Assembly: GCA_934177545.1 (NCBI GenBank)
Contig: CAKPPI010000020.1
Location: 1-15,479 of the forward strand
Origin: an uncultured Bacilli bacterium
GTDB taxonomy: Bacteria > Bacillota_I > Bacilli_A > RF39 > UBA660
DNA: 15,479 bases
Direction of reading: 5' to 3'
Notes under the pieces: generated by a model
Database searches by the model: none
The model's input: only the letters and a program-made list of their open reading frames with translations
What the model was told of the DNA's origin: nothing
Part shown: positions 1 to 6,839 of the stretch, in pieces
Layout of the letters: the number at the start of each line of letters is the position of its first letter
How positions within the stretch are numbered: the stretch's first letter is position 1
Translations under genes and position numbers: made by a program

Positions 1-19
1 TGTAATTGACGTTTTGCTT

Positions 20-34
20 AGTTTTCAAAGAACA
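20..34 (-). promoter_or_regulatory. boxA-like rRNA antitermination site in an rRNA leader
   Basis: Read leftward, this is TGTTCTTTGAAAACT, which matches the boxA/leader motif seen in Bacillota rRNA operon leaders and 16S-23S spacers. It lies downstream of two strong tandem promoters, as expected for the 5' leader of an rRNA operon transcribed out of the left edge of the window. In known systems this site recruits the Nus antitermination factors. The rRNA genes themselves are not in the window, so their presence is inferred. Confidence 0.75.
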
Positions 35-61
35 TTGTTGCTTTTTTCAAGCTGCGTTATT

Positions 62-90
62 AATATAACAAACTTAATTGATAAAGTCAA
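62..90 (-). promoter_or_regulatory. rRNA-type promoter P2 (sigma-A)
   Basis: On the minus strand there is a -35 box TTGACT (85-90), a 17-bp spacer and a -10 box TATATT (62-67). The likely start is the G at about 55, six bases past the -10 box. GTP-initiated rRNA promoters are typical of Bacilli and link rRNA output to the GTP pool. The early transcript carries a small hairpin, GCTT-GAAAA-AAGC, and then the boxA-like site. Confidence 0.85.
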
Positions 91-120
91 CACTTTTTTT
101 ATTTTTTATTGACTTAATTT

Positions 121-139
121 GTCACTTTTTTCAAGTGAC
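121..139 (-). other. Perfect hairpin at the predicted start of the P1 transcript
   Basis: On the minus strand the sequence GTCACTT-GAAAA-AAGTGAC forms a 7-bp perfect stem with a 5-nt loop. It begins at the G at 139, which is the predicted P1 start. No U-tract follows, so it does not look like a terminator. The P2 transcript starts with a related sequence around 40-57 that shares the TTGAAAAAAG core. Confidence 0.6.
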
Positions 140-146
140 GTTTACT

Positions 147-175
147 ACTTTAACAAATCACATCGTTTATGTCAA
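147..175 (-). promoter_or_regulatory. rRNA-type promoter P1 (sigma-A)
   Basis: On the minus strand there is a consensus -35 box TTGACA (170-175), a 17-bp spacer and a -10 box TAAAGT (147-152). The predicted start is the G at 139. It lies about 85 bp upstream of P2, the tandem arrangement usual for rRNA operons in Bacilli. The stop codon of the preceding DUF402 gene is only 12 bp from the -35 box. Confidence 0.8.
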
Positions 176-187
176 TACATTTTCAAA

Positions 188-733
188 TTATTTTTTACTT
201 TTTTTCATTTTCATATATTTTTGATAATATTCTTCTATAGTTTCCTTTGAAAAGCATTCGTTTTTCGCCTTAACTTTTTGTATTAAGTCACTTAGTTCTG
301 CATGTATTACTGAGTCAAGTTTCTTAGGATATTGCATTTTATTTTTATGGTATACATACTCCTTTCGATCTAGAACTTTAAATCCCCCATCTTTAAATAC
401 TTTGACATCCAAGTCATAATCTATATATTTTATTGCACCTTCTTCAATCAATACTGGTGAAGCCAAATTACAATAATAAGATATGCCCTTTGCTTTACAT
501 TGTGCTATTACATTATACCAATGATTCTTATAAAAGAATATGATAGCTGGTTCTCTAGTTTTCCAAGTCCTACCGTCCATTTCTAAAACATTTGCACAAT
601 CATTAACAAATACATATACTTCTTCTTTTTTTCTATAATCCAAAAAGATTGCATGATCCCATGATTTATAAATTATTCCATTATGTTTATAACTATGAAT
701 TTTATATGATTTGCCAACTTTCAGTTTTTCCAT
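188..733 (-). CDS. DUF402 nucleoside tri-/diphosphatase (Ntdp, YgaC-like)
   Basis: The 181-aa product matches the DUF402 family, whose Staphylococcus/Bacillus members (Ntdp, YgaC) hydrolyse nucleoside tri- and diphosphates with divalent metal in the cytoplasm. The central motif at residues 57-93 (WKTREPA, then a YYCNLASP turn) and the acidic run at 103-109 (YIDYDLD), followed by LDRKEY at 121-126, are the conserved barrel and metal-binding parts. The C-terminal tail (about 135-181) is helical and lysine-rich. A ribosome site AGAAAGGA (740-747) lies 6 bp from the ATG. It appears monocistronic, with its own extended -10 promoter, and ends 12 bp before rRNA promoter P1 with no terminator between. 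The family call is firm; the exact substrate is inferred. Confidence 0.85.
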   Translation of the reverse strand: MEKLKVGKSYKIHSYKHNGIIYKSWDHAIFLDYRKKEEVYVFVNDCANVLEMDGRTWKTREPAIIFFYKNHWYNVIAQCKAKGISYYCNLASPVLIEEGAIKYIDYDLDVKVFKDGGFKVLDRKEYVYHKNKMQYPKKLDSVIHAELSDLIQKVKAKNECFSKETIEEYYQKYMKMKKSKK

Positions 734-764
734 TTTACATCCTTTCTATGATTTCTCACCAATA

Positions 765-793
765 ACTATAGCATTTTAGTTTAAAATCAGCAA
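765..793 (-). promoter_or_regulatory. Promoter of the DUF402 gene
   Basis: On the minus strand, TTGCTG (788-793), a 17-bp spacer and an extended -10 box TGC-TATAGT (765-773) precede the DUF402 gene by about 30 bp. The -35 box matches only TTG of the consensus, but the TGn extension compensates. Confidence 0.6.
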
Positions 794-833
794 TATTTGG
801 AATAATTTTATCTTAAAAATTTTATAAGTAACT

Positions 834-866
834 AAAAAAGTTTGCTTTGCAATAGAAAACAAACTT
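834..866 (-). terminator. Intrinsic terminator of the gpsA-to-small-protein operon
   Basis: On the minus strand an AAGTTTG...CAAACTT stem (860-866 with 838-844), extended inward by about four pairs, is followed by a run of T. The 5' arm overlaps the stop codon of the 52-aa gene. It closes the leftward gene group that begins with gpsA. Confidence 0.7.
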
Positions 867-1023
867 ATTTACCACCTAAATTAGAAATTCCCCAAAAGGC
901 AATAACAATAATTACAGCTAATATCAACACCCAAACGATAGGATTACTACCATAAGCTTCTAAGAAAGAATTTACTGTTGTACTTAGTTTTTCTAAAATT
1001 TCCTTAAAACTAAATAGTATCAC
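865..1023 (-). CDS. 52-aa single-pass membrane protein, GTG start
   Basis: This short reading frame starts MILFSFKEIL and ends with NLGGK. It has an amphipathic N-terminal helix (about 1-24) and one strongly hydrophobic segment (about 29-45, centred on WVLILAVIIVIAFW). The GTG start at 1021-1023 overlaps the TGA stop of the upstream DUF308 gene by 4 bp (GTGA), the usual sign of translational coupling. An AAAGGAG ribosome site lies 10 bp upstream inside that gene, and an intrinsic terminator overlaps its own stop. I do not recognise the family. The coupling suggests a small partner or regulator of the DUF308 protein, but that is inference. Confidence 0.7.
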   Translation of the reverse strand: MILFSFKEILEKLSTTVNSFLEAYGSNPIVWVLILAVIIVIAFWGISNLGGK

Positions 1024-1673
1024 TCTTCCTCAGCTCCTTTTTTAGTCACTTCTTTAATTATCTTAGCATCCTTTGCCTTTCTATGATTTGATTTTGAGTT
1101 TATATCTTTATCATTAACTGTACTAACACTAATAGAAACACCACTCTTTTTTAAAACAATAGTGTTACAAATGTCTAAGATAGCATACATAACCAAAAAT
1201 ATTCCTATAACTTTCGTAATAATAACTGCTCCTTTAAATGGATTAAATAATAATATAACTCCACAAATTAAACTTAATAAAGCTGTTACAAATGACCAAA
1301 AGAAATAACTACTATTTAAACTTTTAAGATTAAATGATTGTTGTATCTTTAATGAACTACTAATTATGATACCAATTCCCATAACAACAGGAATTATACT
1401 TCCAATAATCTCAGGCTTTTCAATAAAGAAAATTCCACTAATTATACAAATAATTCCATAGATAATATTTAACTGATTAGATATATCACTATGATTATTA
1501 GAAATAAATCTTACAATAGCAAGAACACCAATTGCAATAATTAATCCTCCGAAGATATAAGATATCCCCATCAAAGTAACTGATGACTTAAAAAATAATA
1601 ATAATCCAAGCACAAGTATAACTCCTGAACTAATTAATGAAGGCCATATTGTCTTTTTAACTTCTATTTTCAT
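1020..1673 (-). CDS. DUF308 (HdeD-like) multipass membrane protein
   Basis: About six hydrophobic segments in the first 175 residues, with internally similar glycine-rich pairs (GLLLFF...GGLIIAIGVLAI and GVILLF...IGIFLVMYAILD), match the DUF308 repeat of HdeD-family membrane proteins. A charged cytoplasmic tail of about 40 residues follows. An ATG lies at 1677-1679, but the GGAGG ribosome site (1681-1685) is only 1 bp from it and 7 bp from the in-frame ATG at 1671-1673. I therefore take the second ATG, giving 217 aa. The VanZ-RDD gene stop is 18 bp upstream, and the next gene overlaps the stop by 4 bp. Molecular function is unknown; HdeD of E. coli is linked to acid resistance. Confidence 0.75.
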   Translation of the reverse strand: MKIEVKKTIWPSLISSGVILVLGLLLFFKSSVTLMGISYIFGGLIIAIGVLAIVRFISNNHSDISNQLNIIYGIICIISGIFFIEKPEIIGSIIPVVMGIGIIISSSLKIQQSFNLKSLNSSYFFWSFVTALLSLICGVILLFNPFKGAVIITKVIGIFLVMYAILDICNTIVLKKSGVSISVSTVNDKDINSKSNHRKAKDAKIIKEVTKKGAEEE

Positions 1674-1691
1674 TCTCATTCCTCCCTAGTA

Positions 1692-2831
1692 TTATTCTAT
1701 CATATTTTTATCATCTTGCAACACTATCAAACTAGAATTAATAACTGAAGATATACGTTCATAGTTAAAGTTTTTTCTTCTGCCAAGTATATTTAAGAAC
1801 AACTCATAAATAAAGTATAGATAATAACTTATCATCAACAGTTTACCAAAAACCATTAAAAATTCTAAACTATTATTTTCTAGATGTATCTTAGATAAAT
1901 AACTTAGATAACTTGGTATTCTTAAGATAAATAAATAAAGAAGCATCTGTCTAAATATTAATCTGATAGGGAAACAATCACTTTCATTAATAACGTTTAA
2001 TCTTATATTAACAAGTCTTTTTCCTATAGTCTTACCATTATCTAGCAAGGGGAAAAACACTTCATATAGAAACAGAATAATACTATAAAGTATTTTAAAG
2101 GAAATTTTATTTCCAATTAATATCCAAATAGGTGTAGAAAAACAAAACACTAAAAATAAATCTATAAATAATGCTATACCTCTTCTATAAATAGATATTT
2201 TTGTTCCTTTAGTATAAGCTTTTTGGTCTAGCTCTTTCCTTGATGGTAAAAAAACAGTTAATGGTTTAGTACAAATAAAACCAAGTATTCCACCTAAAGT
2301 ATTAATAAGTAAATCATCTACATCAAACAATCTATAGGCTTTTGGATAGATAAAGAATATACCAGTAAGTTGAGTTATCTCAAAAAATAAGCTTAAGCAA
2401 AAGGACATAATAAGTACTTGATACCATTTCTTTTCAAAGTAGTAATGTAGATAAACACCAAAAGGAAACAGTAAAAACAAGTTAAAGATAACTGTATAAA
2501 CAGTTGGTGTTTTAAAAAATGATAAGTATGTACTAGGATTCTTTAGATTAAGATTTGTTGTTACCATTATATCTTTAATAAAAGTAAATGGAACTAGCTG
2601 TGGTAACTTAGTTGGCATTTTTAAAACTGTTTCTTTAGAAGGAAGGGGTAGTATTACTAAAAGAAATGCTACTAATAAATAAAGTATAAATGTATATACT
2701 ATAATACTTCTTAGTAAAGAAACAGCACCATATTTATGATATTCAATAATAAGATATGGTAAGGTTGTAAAGAAAGCAATTATTGGAAATAATATTAAGG
2801 CTGTCTTGATTGGTTCAAAATATACTGCCAC
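1692..2831 (-). CDS. VanZ-RDD fusion membrane protein, GTG start
   Basis: The 379-aa product joins two membrane domains. The VanZ-like part (about 40-190) shows NLFLLFPFGVYL at 117-128, FFEITQ at 149-154 and FDVDDLLINTLGGILG at 169-184. The RDD part (about 212-350) shows the RRGIALFID start at 216-224 and NGKTIGKRLVNIRL at about 265-278. VanZ proteins are associated with low-level glycopeptide resistance; RDD proteins are often found with transport or stress functions. This fusion occurs in other Bacillota. Translation starts at GTG (2829-2831), 8 bp after a GGAAGGA site located in the end of gpsA and 5 bp after its stop, so the two are translationally close. Substrate is unknown. Confidence 0.8.
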   Translation of the reverse strand: MAVYFEPIKTALILFPIIAFFTTLPYLIIEYHKYGAVSLLRSIIVYTFILYLLVAFLLVILPLPSKETVLKMPTKLPQLVPFTFIKDIMVTTNLNLKNPSTYLSFFKTPTVYTVIFNLFLLFPFGVYLHYYFEKKWYQVLIMSFCLSLFFEITQLTGIFFIYPKAYRLFDVDDLLINTLGGILGFICTKPLTVFLPSRKELDQKAYTKGTKISIYRRGIALFIDLFLVFCFSTPIWILIGNKISFKILYSIILFLYEVFFPLLDNGKTIGKRLVNIRLNVINESDCFPIRLIFRQMLLYLFILRIPSYLSYLSKIHLENNSLEFLMVFGKLLMISYYLYFIYELFLNILGRRKNFNYERISSVINSSLIVLQDDKNMIE

Positions 2832-2836
2832 GAACT

Positions 2837-3751
2837 CTATCCTTCCTTAAATAAATAAGAATAAGTAATAAGTAGGGAATCTTTTAGTTCTTCATTAGGA
2901 ATTAAATTTATTAAAGATTGGTAAGTTTTTTTACCTTCTACAGTTGTTAATTTATCATTAATTAAGTTATTAGCTAAGGCTTCTCCATAAGAGAAATTTC
3001 TACTTTCATTACTAGTAGCAGTTAATAGTAAATCTCCTATTCCAGCAAAAGTATATAAAGTAGTTTTATTACCACCTAATAGTTCTAATAGTCTAGTTTC
3101 TTCCTTCGCTACTTTTGTAAAGAAGGCGGCTCTTGCCGAACTTGATTTTTCTTTAGTATAAAAATAACCCGTAATGATTGCTAAAACATTCTTGATACAG
3201 CCACAATACTCCACTCCTACTATATCATTAGTAATTTCTATCTCAACCTTTGTATTTATAAATATTTCTTTTACTATATTTGAAACATTTTTTTCTTTTG
3301 TAGCCAAGGTAAAACCGATTGGTATTTCTTTTAACATATCTTTAGCAAAGGTTGGTCCTGCTAAAACTCCATAGTGATTACTTATTTCTAATTCTTCTGC
3401 TATTTCACTTGATCTTTTCATAGTATCTTTTTCTAGTCCCTTTGAAACAAAAATAAGTATTTGCTTACTAAGTTTATCTTTTAGTTTTTCTAAAACTTCT
3501 CTAATAGCATTAGAGGGAACAGCTAAAATAATAATACTAGCTTTAGCAATAGAACTATCTAAATCCATAGAAAAGTTTAATTTTTCAAAAGAAAAGTCAG
3601 CAAATATCTTCTTATGAGTATGTAATTTACTAAGTTCTTCATATTCATCTTTAAAAGAAGTCCAGACAATAATTTCATTATTTTTATTTTTTGATAATAA
3701 GGAAGCAATAGCAAGACCAAAAGCTCCACTTCCTAAAACACATATTTTCAT
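2837..3751 (-). CDS. gpsA: NAD(P)-dependent glycerol-3-phosphate dehydrogenase GpsA
   Basis: GpsA reduces dihydroxyacetone phosphate to sn-glycerol 3-phosphate, the backbone for phospholipid synthesis, in the cytoplasm. The N-terminal Rossmann motif GSGAFG is at residues 7-12, SKGLEKDT at 103-110, AGPTFA at 131-136, and the catalytic lysine is K187 in GCIKNVLAI. The C-terminal domain contains FAGIGDLLLT (235-244) and SRNFSYGEAL (250-259). At 304 aa it is somewhat shorter than the usual 330-345, mainly at the C-terminal end, but no key residue is missing. GGCGGAGG lies 6 bp from the ATG. It heads a leftward group with VanZ-RDD, DUF308 and a small membrane protein, which fits an envelope/lipid theme. 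Confidence 0.95.
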   Translation of the reverse strand: MKICVLGSGAFGLAIASLLSKNKNNEIIVWTSFKDEYEELSKLHTHKKIFADFSFEKLNFSMDLDSSIAKASIIILAVPSNAIREVLEKLKDKLSKQILIFVSKGLEKDTMKRSSEIAEELEISNHYGVLAGPTFAKDMLKEIPIGFTLATKEKNVSNIVKEIFINTKVEIEITNDIVGVEYCGCIKNVLAIITGYFYTKEKSSSARAAFFTKVAKEETRLLELLGGNKTTLYTFAGIGDLLLTATSNESRNFSYGEALANNLINDKLTTVEGKKTYQSLINLIPNEELKDSLLITYSYLFKEG

Positions 3752-3768
3752 ATAATACCTCCGCCCTT

Positions 3769-3797
3769 ATTTTAGCACAATTAGAAAAAAAGAAAAA
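3769..3797 (-). promoter_or_regulatory. gpsA: Candidate promoter of gpsA
   Basis: On the minus strand, an extended -10 box TGC-TAAAAT (3769-3777) lies about 18 bp before the gpsA ATG. The -35 region (TTTTTC) is poor and lies in the U-tract of the upstream terminator. It may be a weak internal promoter. Confidence 0.4.
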
Positions 3798-3818
3798 CCT
3801 CATTGTTTTAGGATTTTC
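3785..3818 (-). terminator. Intrinsic terminator after the DUF975 gene
   Basis: On the minus strand GAAAATCCT pairs with AGGTTTTTC (one T-T mismatch, 9-nt loop), followed by seven T. The stem overlaps the DUF975 stop codon. It separates the LiaF-like/DUF975 pair from gpsA. Confidence 0.55.
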
Positions 3819-4413
3819 TTTTCTCTTTTAATCTTTGATAGTATAAGGTATTGGCAAAAGTAAAGTAAGGTATTACATAAATGTATGCTATTCCGAATGT
3901 TATAGCACCTAAGAAATACCAACCAATAAAACTTAATTCAAAAATGAAATAATCCATTTTATAACCATTCATCATTTCTATACTTTCCCTTATTATGTTT
4001 CTTGCTTCACTAATACTTGTTTCTTTAGAATCTGCTAATAAGTAACCTACCATTACAAGGGAAAAAGCAATCATTATACCAGGAATTATTAATAGTATAT
4101 AACCAAATATAATAAATACATAACTAATAATAAGTGTAACTACAATTAATCCTATCTTTTTATAATCTTGAAATATATCAGTAAGAGATACTTCTTCTTC
4201 TCTTGTAAGACTAAGTATATAACTAATAAATCCTATATAAAGGGGTAATGCTAATAACTCTGTAATAAAAGCTAAGACTCCACCAGATATTATTCCTAGG
4301 ATAATTGCTAAAGCTATTGAAGAAGCAAATACTAATAAACTACTCTTCCAAAATTTTAGAATATGTTTAGAGGTTAGCTTTTTAGCTTCTTCTTTAATCT
4401 CTATAAAATTCAT
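3808..4413 (-). CDS. DUF975 family integral membrane protein
   Basis: The 201-aa product has five to six membrane segments (about 25-50, 52-68, 87-107, 108-126 and 155-183). It carries the family pattern: a cytoplasmic stretch with SEARNIIRESIEMMNG (135-150), then ELSFIGWYFLGAITFGI (159-175) and a final PYFTFANTLYYQRL (182-195). The function of DUF975 is not established. Its ATG overlaps the TAA stop of the LiaF-like gene by one base (TAATG), so the two are almost certainly cotranscribed and coupled. Confidence 0.8.
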   Translation of the reverse strand: MNFIEIKEEAKKLTSKHILKFWKSSLLVFASSIALAIILGIISGGVLAFITELLALPLYIGFISYILSLTREEEVSLTDIFQDYKKIGLIVVTLIISYVFIIFGYILLIIPGIMIAFSLVMVGYLLADSKETSISEARNIIRESIEMMNGYKMDYFIFELSFIGWYFLGAITFGIAYIYVIPYFTFANTLYYQRLKEKRKS

Positions 4414-5063
4414 TACTTAATCTCCGTTCCTCCGCAGAAGGAAATACAGTTAATTATTAATTTTGGTTTTGACTTATCAATATCATTAGAGGCTTTATTT
4501 TCATTAGCTCCTAAAATAGCAGTAGAGTTACATACTACATTATAGTTATCAGACACCTTTATAGTAGCACCTCCAAAGAAAGAATAAACATTTACTGTTG
4601 TATCTTCTTTTAGTTCTGTATCTCTAAGATCTAGTTCTGCTCCTCCAAAGATACAATAAACATCTGCTCCTTTAAAGTTTTTAGTTTTAATACTATCTTT
4701 AACTTCACTAAATATTCCAAAGTAGTCTTTTGAATGCTTACTAGCTTTTATCTTAGTATTCTTTTTACCTATATTAAGACTATTCATTACAATATAGCCT
4801 CCTACTAGTATCAGTACTACTGGCCAAAAAGCCTTATCATATGGTTCTGTTACTAAAGATGTATTAACTAGTAAAAACCATAACCCAATAAATAACATCA
4901 TTATTTTAGTAAAGTCTAACTTTTCTTCCTTAATTATATAGTAAATAGAGATAGCTATTAATACTACTGGCCATACAATATCAAACTCTAAATGAAAACC
5001 TGGATTAAATATTTCAATTAAATATAATATACCTATCAATAAGATAATAATTCCAATTATCAT
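4413..5063 (-). CDS. LiaF-like membrane protein with LiaI-type N-terminal segments
   Basis: Four short hydrophobic segments (about 1-19, 27-44, 52-69, 79-94) are followed by a cytoplasmic domain from about 115 to 216. That domain has the repeated glycine turns of the LiaF C-terminal beta-helix: IFGGAELDLRD (138-148), SFFGGATIKV (161-170) and SFCGGTEIK (208-216). In Bacillus, LiaF restrains the LiaRS cell-envelope-stress system. Here no LiaS/LiaR-type kinase or regulator is nearby, so a role in envelope stress is inferred from the fold only. AAAGGAG lies 8 bp before the ATG. It is followed at once by the DUF975 gene. Confidence 0.8.
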   Translation of the reverse strand: MIIGIIILLIGILYLIEIFNPGFHLEFDIVWPVVLIAISIYYIIKEEKLDFTKIMMLFIGLWFLLVNTSLVTEPYDKAFWPVVLILVGGYIVMNSLNIGKKNTKIKASKHSKDYFGIFSEVKDSIKTKNFKGADVYCIFGGAELDLRDTELKEDTTVNVYSFFGGATIKVSDNYNVVCNSTAILGANENKASNDIDKSKPKLIINCISFCGGTEIK

Positions 5064-5092
5064 TTTATCTTCTCCTTTCTTATTATAATTAT

Positions 5093-5120
5093 ATTATAAA
5101 ATTTTCTTTTTTTAAATGAA
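5093..5120 (-). promoter_or_regulatory. Candidate promoter of the LiaF-like/DUF975 pair
   Basis: On the minus strand a TATAAT -10 box (5093-5098) is preceded by TTCATT (5115-5120) with a 16-bp spacer. The region is very AT-rich, so the match is weak support. Confidence 0.35.
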
Positions 5121-5124
5121 TAAA

Positions 5125-5179
5125 TATCTCTTTTTTAGAGATACTGGGTTATATAGCCACTAGTCAATTAGCTAGTTGC
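5125..5179. other. Two hairpins between the divergent LiaF-like and HTH genes
   Basis: The 150-bp divergent intergenic region holds a perfect 7-bp stem (5125-5131 with 5137-5143, 5-nt loop). A second imperfect stem, GC-C-ACTAG with CTAGT-T-GC, spans 5156-5163 and 5172-5179. They could be operators for the adjacent HTH protein or leader structures. I do not recognise a known riboswitch. Confidence 0.35.
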
Positions 5180-5213
5180 TTGTTAAAATTAATGTGAAAG
5201 GGCGAGTAACAAG

Positions 5214-5459
5214 ATGGAAAAGAAACATGTGAAGATAAAAGTTGATGGTGGTACCTATATCTTTAAGTTAGAACAATTATTAGCTGATAAAGGTCTTACC
5301 AAAAGTAAATTAATTAATGATACTGGTACTGATTTTAAAGTGATTAAAAGATTAGTAACTGGAGAAATTGTTAGAATTGACATCTATGTATTAGCAAGAC
5401 TTTGCAATTACTTGAATTGTAATGTTTCTGACATCGTTGAATTTAAGAAGGACAACTAA
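5214..5459 (+). CDS. Small HTH regulator, XRE/Cro-CI type (HTH_26-like)
   Basis: An 81-aa protein with a short beta-hairpin start (KIKVDGGTYIF) and a five-helix DNA-binding fold: LEQLLADKGLTKSKLINDTG, then TDFKVIKRLVTGEI, and a C-terminal LARLCNYLNCNVSDIVEF. The last motif, a helix ending in C-x-V-x-D-I/L, is typical of compact Cro/CI-type regulators common in Bacillota. It likely binds DNA as a dimer; its targets are unknown. The ribosome site (AAAGGGCGAG) is not well spaced from the ATG, but no earlier in-frame start exists before a stop at 5190. It is divergent from the LiaF-like gene, so it may control that gene or itself. Confidence 0.8.
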   Translation: MEKKHVKIKVDGGTYIFKLEQLLADKGLTKSKLINDTGTDFKVIKRLVTGEIVRIDIYVLARLCNYLNCNVSDIVEFKKDN

Positions 5460-5470
5460 TGTCTTTTTTT
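5448..5470 (+). terminator. Intrinsic terminator of the HTH gene
   Basis: AAGGAC pairs with GTCTTT (one G-U pair, 7-nt loop containing the stop codon), followed by a T-run ending just before the der promoter. Confidence 0.6.
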
Positions 5471-5471
5471 A

Positions 5472-5500
5472 TTGATTTTAGCATCATTTAGAATTAAAAT
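5472..5500 (+). promoter_or_regulatory. der: Promoter of der
   Basis: TTGATT (5472-5477), a 17-bp spacer and TAAAAT (5495-5500) lie about 28 bp before the der ATG. This also shows that the TTG at 5472 is promoter sequence and not a start codon. Confidence 0.7.
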
Positions 5501-5528
5501 AAGATATATGAAAAGAGGTGGACATTAT

Positions 5529-6839
5529 ATGAAGAAAAATATTGTAGCAATTATTGGACACCCTAATGTAGGGAAAAGTACCTTATTTAATAAAATTGCT
5601 GGTGGAAAAATTGCTATTATTGAAGATATAGCTGGTGTAACAAGAGATAGACTTTATCAAGATGTTAGTTGGAATAACAAAAACTTCACTATAATAGATA
5701 CTGGTGGTATTGAAGATGAGAAAGAAAATTTTCAAAAAGAAATAAGAATCCAAGCAGAGTTTGCTATTAGTGAAGCTTCTATTATTTTATTTGTAGTAGA
5801 TGGAAAACTAGGACTTACTAAGGATGACTTAATTATTAGAGATATTTTAAGAAGAAGTGGAAAGAAAGTAATTGTAGCTATTAATAAGATTGATACTAAG
5901 GAAGCTAATGATAATCTTTATGATTTTTATGAACTAGGATTTGATACTTATCTTCCAATTAGTGCTATCCATAATACTGGTTATTATGAATTATTGGATG
6001 AGATTACTAAAGATATCGTGGAAGAAGAAGAAATACCTGATGAAAGATTAAAGTTCTGTGTTATTGGTAGACCTAATGTTGGAAAAAGTAGCTTAATCAA
6101 TGCCTTACTAAATGAAGAGAGAGTTGTAGTATCAAATGTTGCTGGTACGACAAGAGATTCTATTGATACTGTTTTAAAATATCATGGTGAAGAATATGTC
6201 TTAATTGATACAGCAGGTATGCGTAAAAAAGGAAAAGTTTTTGAAAGTATCGAAAAATATAGTCTTGTTAGAAGTATGCGAGCTATTGATAGAAGTGATT
6301 TATGTCTTTTAGTTATTAATGCCGAAGAAGGAATTAAGGAACATGATAAACATATTGCCTCTTACGCTTTAGAAAAGGGAAAAGGAATAATTATAGTTGT
6401 TAATAAATGGGATACGGTAAAAGAAACTAGTATTAATGATTATAAAAAATTAGTAAGAAGTGAATTTCAGTTTATCACTTATGCCCCTATCGTTTTCTTA
6501 TCTGCTCTTACTAAAAAAAGGATTTCCACTTTAATGCCTGAGGTTTTGAAAGTTAAAGAAAATATTAATAGAGAAATTAAAACTAGTGTTTTAAATGATG
6601 TTATACAAGATGCCTATGATAGAAATCCTGCTCCTAGTTATAAAGCTAAAAGATTAAAGATTTATTTTGTTAGTCAAACTGGTACTAAACCACCTAAGTT
6701 TACTTTTAGGGTTAATAATAAAGGATTAGTACATTTCTCTTATGAAAGATATTTAGAAAATCAATTAAGAGAAAACTTTGACTTGGAAGGTACACCTATT
6801 GTGTTACAATTCAAGAATAGAAATGGGGACGACCTATGA
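5529..6839 (+). CDS. der: Ribosome-assembly GTPase Der (EngA)
   Basis: Der is an essential GTPase that binds the 50S subunit late in its assembly. It has two tandem G domains and a C-terminal KH-like domain. G domain 1 shows GHPNVGKST (10-18), DTGG (57-60) and NKID (119-122). G domain 2 shows GRPNVGKSS (180-188), DTAG (227-230) and NKWD (292-295). The KH-like domain covers about 350-436. The ATG at 5529 follows AGAGGTGG by 7 bp and gives 436 aa, the length of B. subtilis Der; the reading frame stays open to 5472 but that part overlaps the promoter. The next gene overlaps the stop by 4 bp (ATGA). Confidence 0.97.
   Translation: MKKNIVAIIGHPNVGKSTLFNKIAGGKIAIIEDIAGVTRDRLYQDVSWNNKNFTIIDTGGIEDEKENFQKEIRIQAEFAISEASIILFVVDGKLGLTKDDLIIRDILRRSGKKVIVAINKIDTKEANDNLYDFYELGFDTYLPISAIHNTGYYELLDEITKDIVEEEEIPDERLKFCVIGRPNVGKSSLINALLNEERVVVSNVAGTTRDSIDTVLKYHGEEYVLIDTAGMRKKGKVFESIEKYSLVRSMRAIDRSDLCLLVINAEEGIKEHDKHIASYALEKGKGIIIVVNKWDTVKETSINDYKKLVRSEFQFITYAPIVFLSALTKKRISTLMPEVLKVKENINREIKTSVLNDVIQDAYDRNPAPSYKAKRLKIYFVSQTGTKPPKFTFRVNNKGLVHFSYERYLENQLRENFDLEGTPIVLQFKNRNGDDL

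Noticed and set aside
3174..3374. 66-aa open frame on the plus strand inside gpsA
   Set aside because: It is fully antisense to a well-conserved gene, has no ribosome site, and the translation looks like an AT-rich shadow.
5140..5213. Riboswitch upstream of the HTH gene
   Set aside because: The hairpins do not match the class-defining sequences I know (preQ1, SAM, TPP, T-box), and the gene is not a metabolic one.
5472..5528. N-terminal extension of Der from TTG at 5472
   Set aside because: The TTG is the -35 box of the der promoter, and the ATG at 5529 has a proper ribosome site and the standard family N-terminus.
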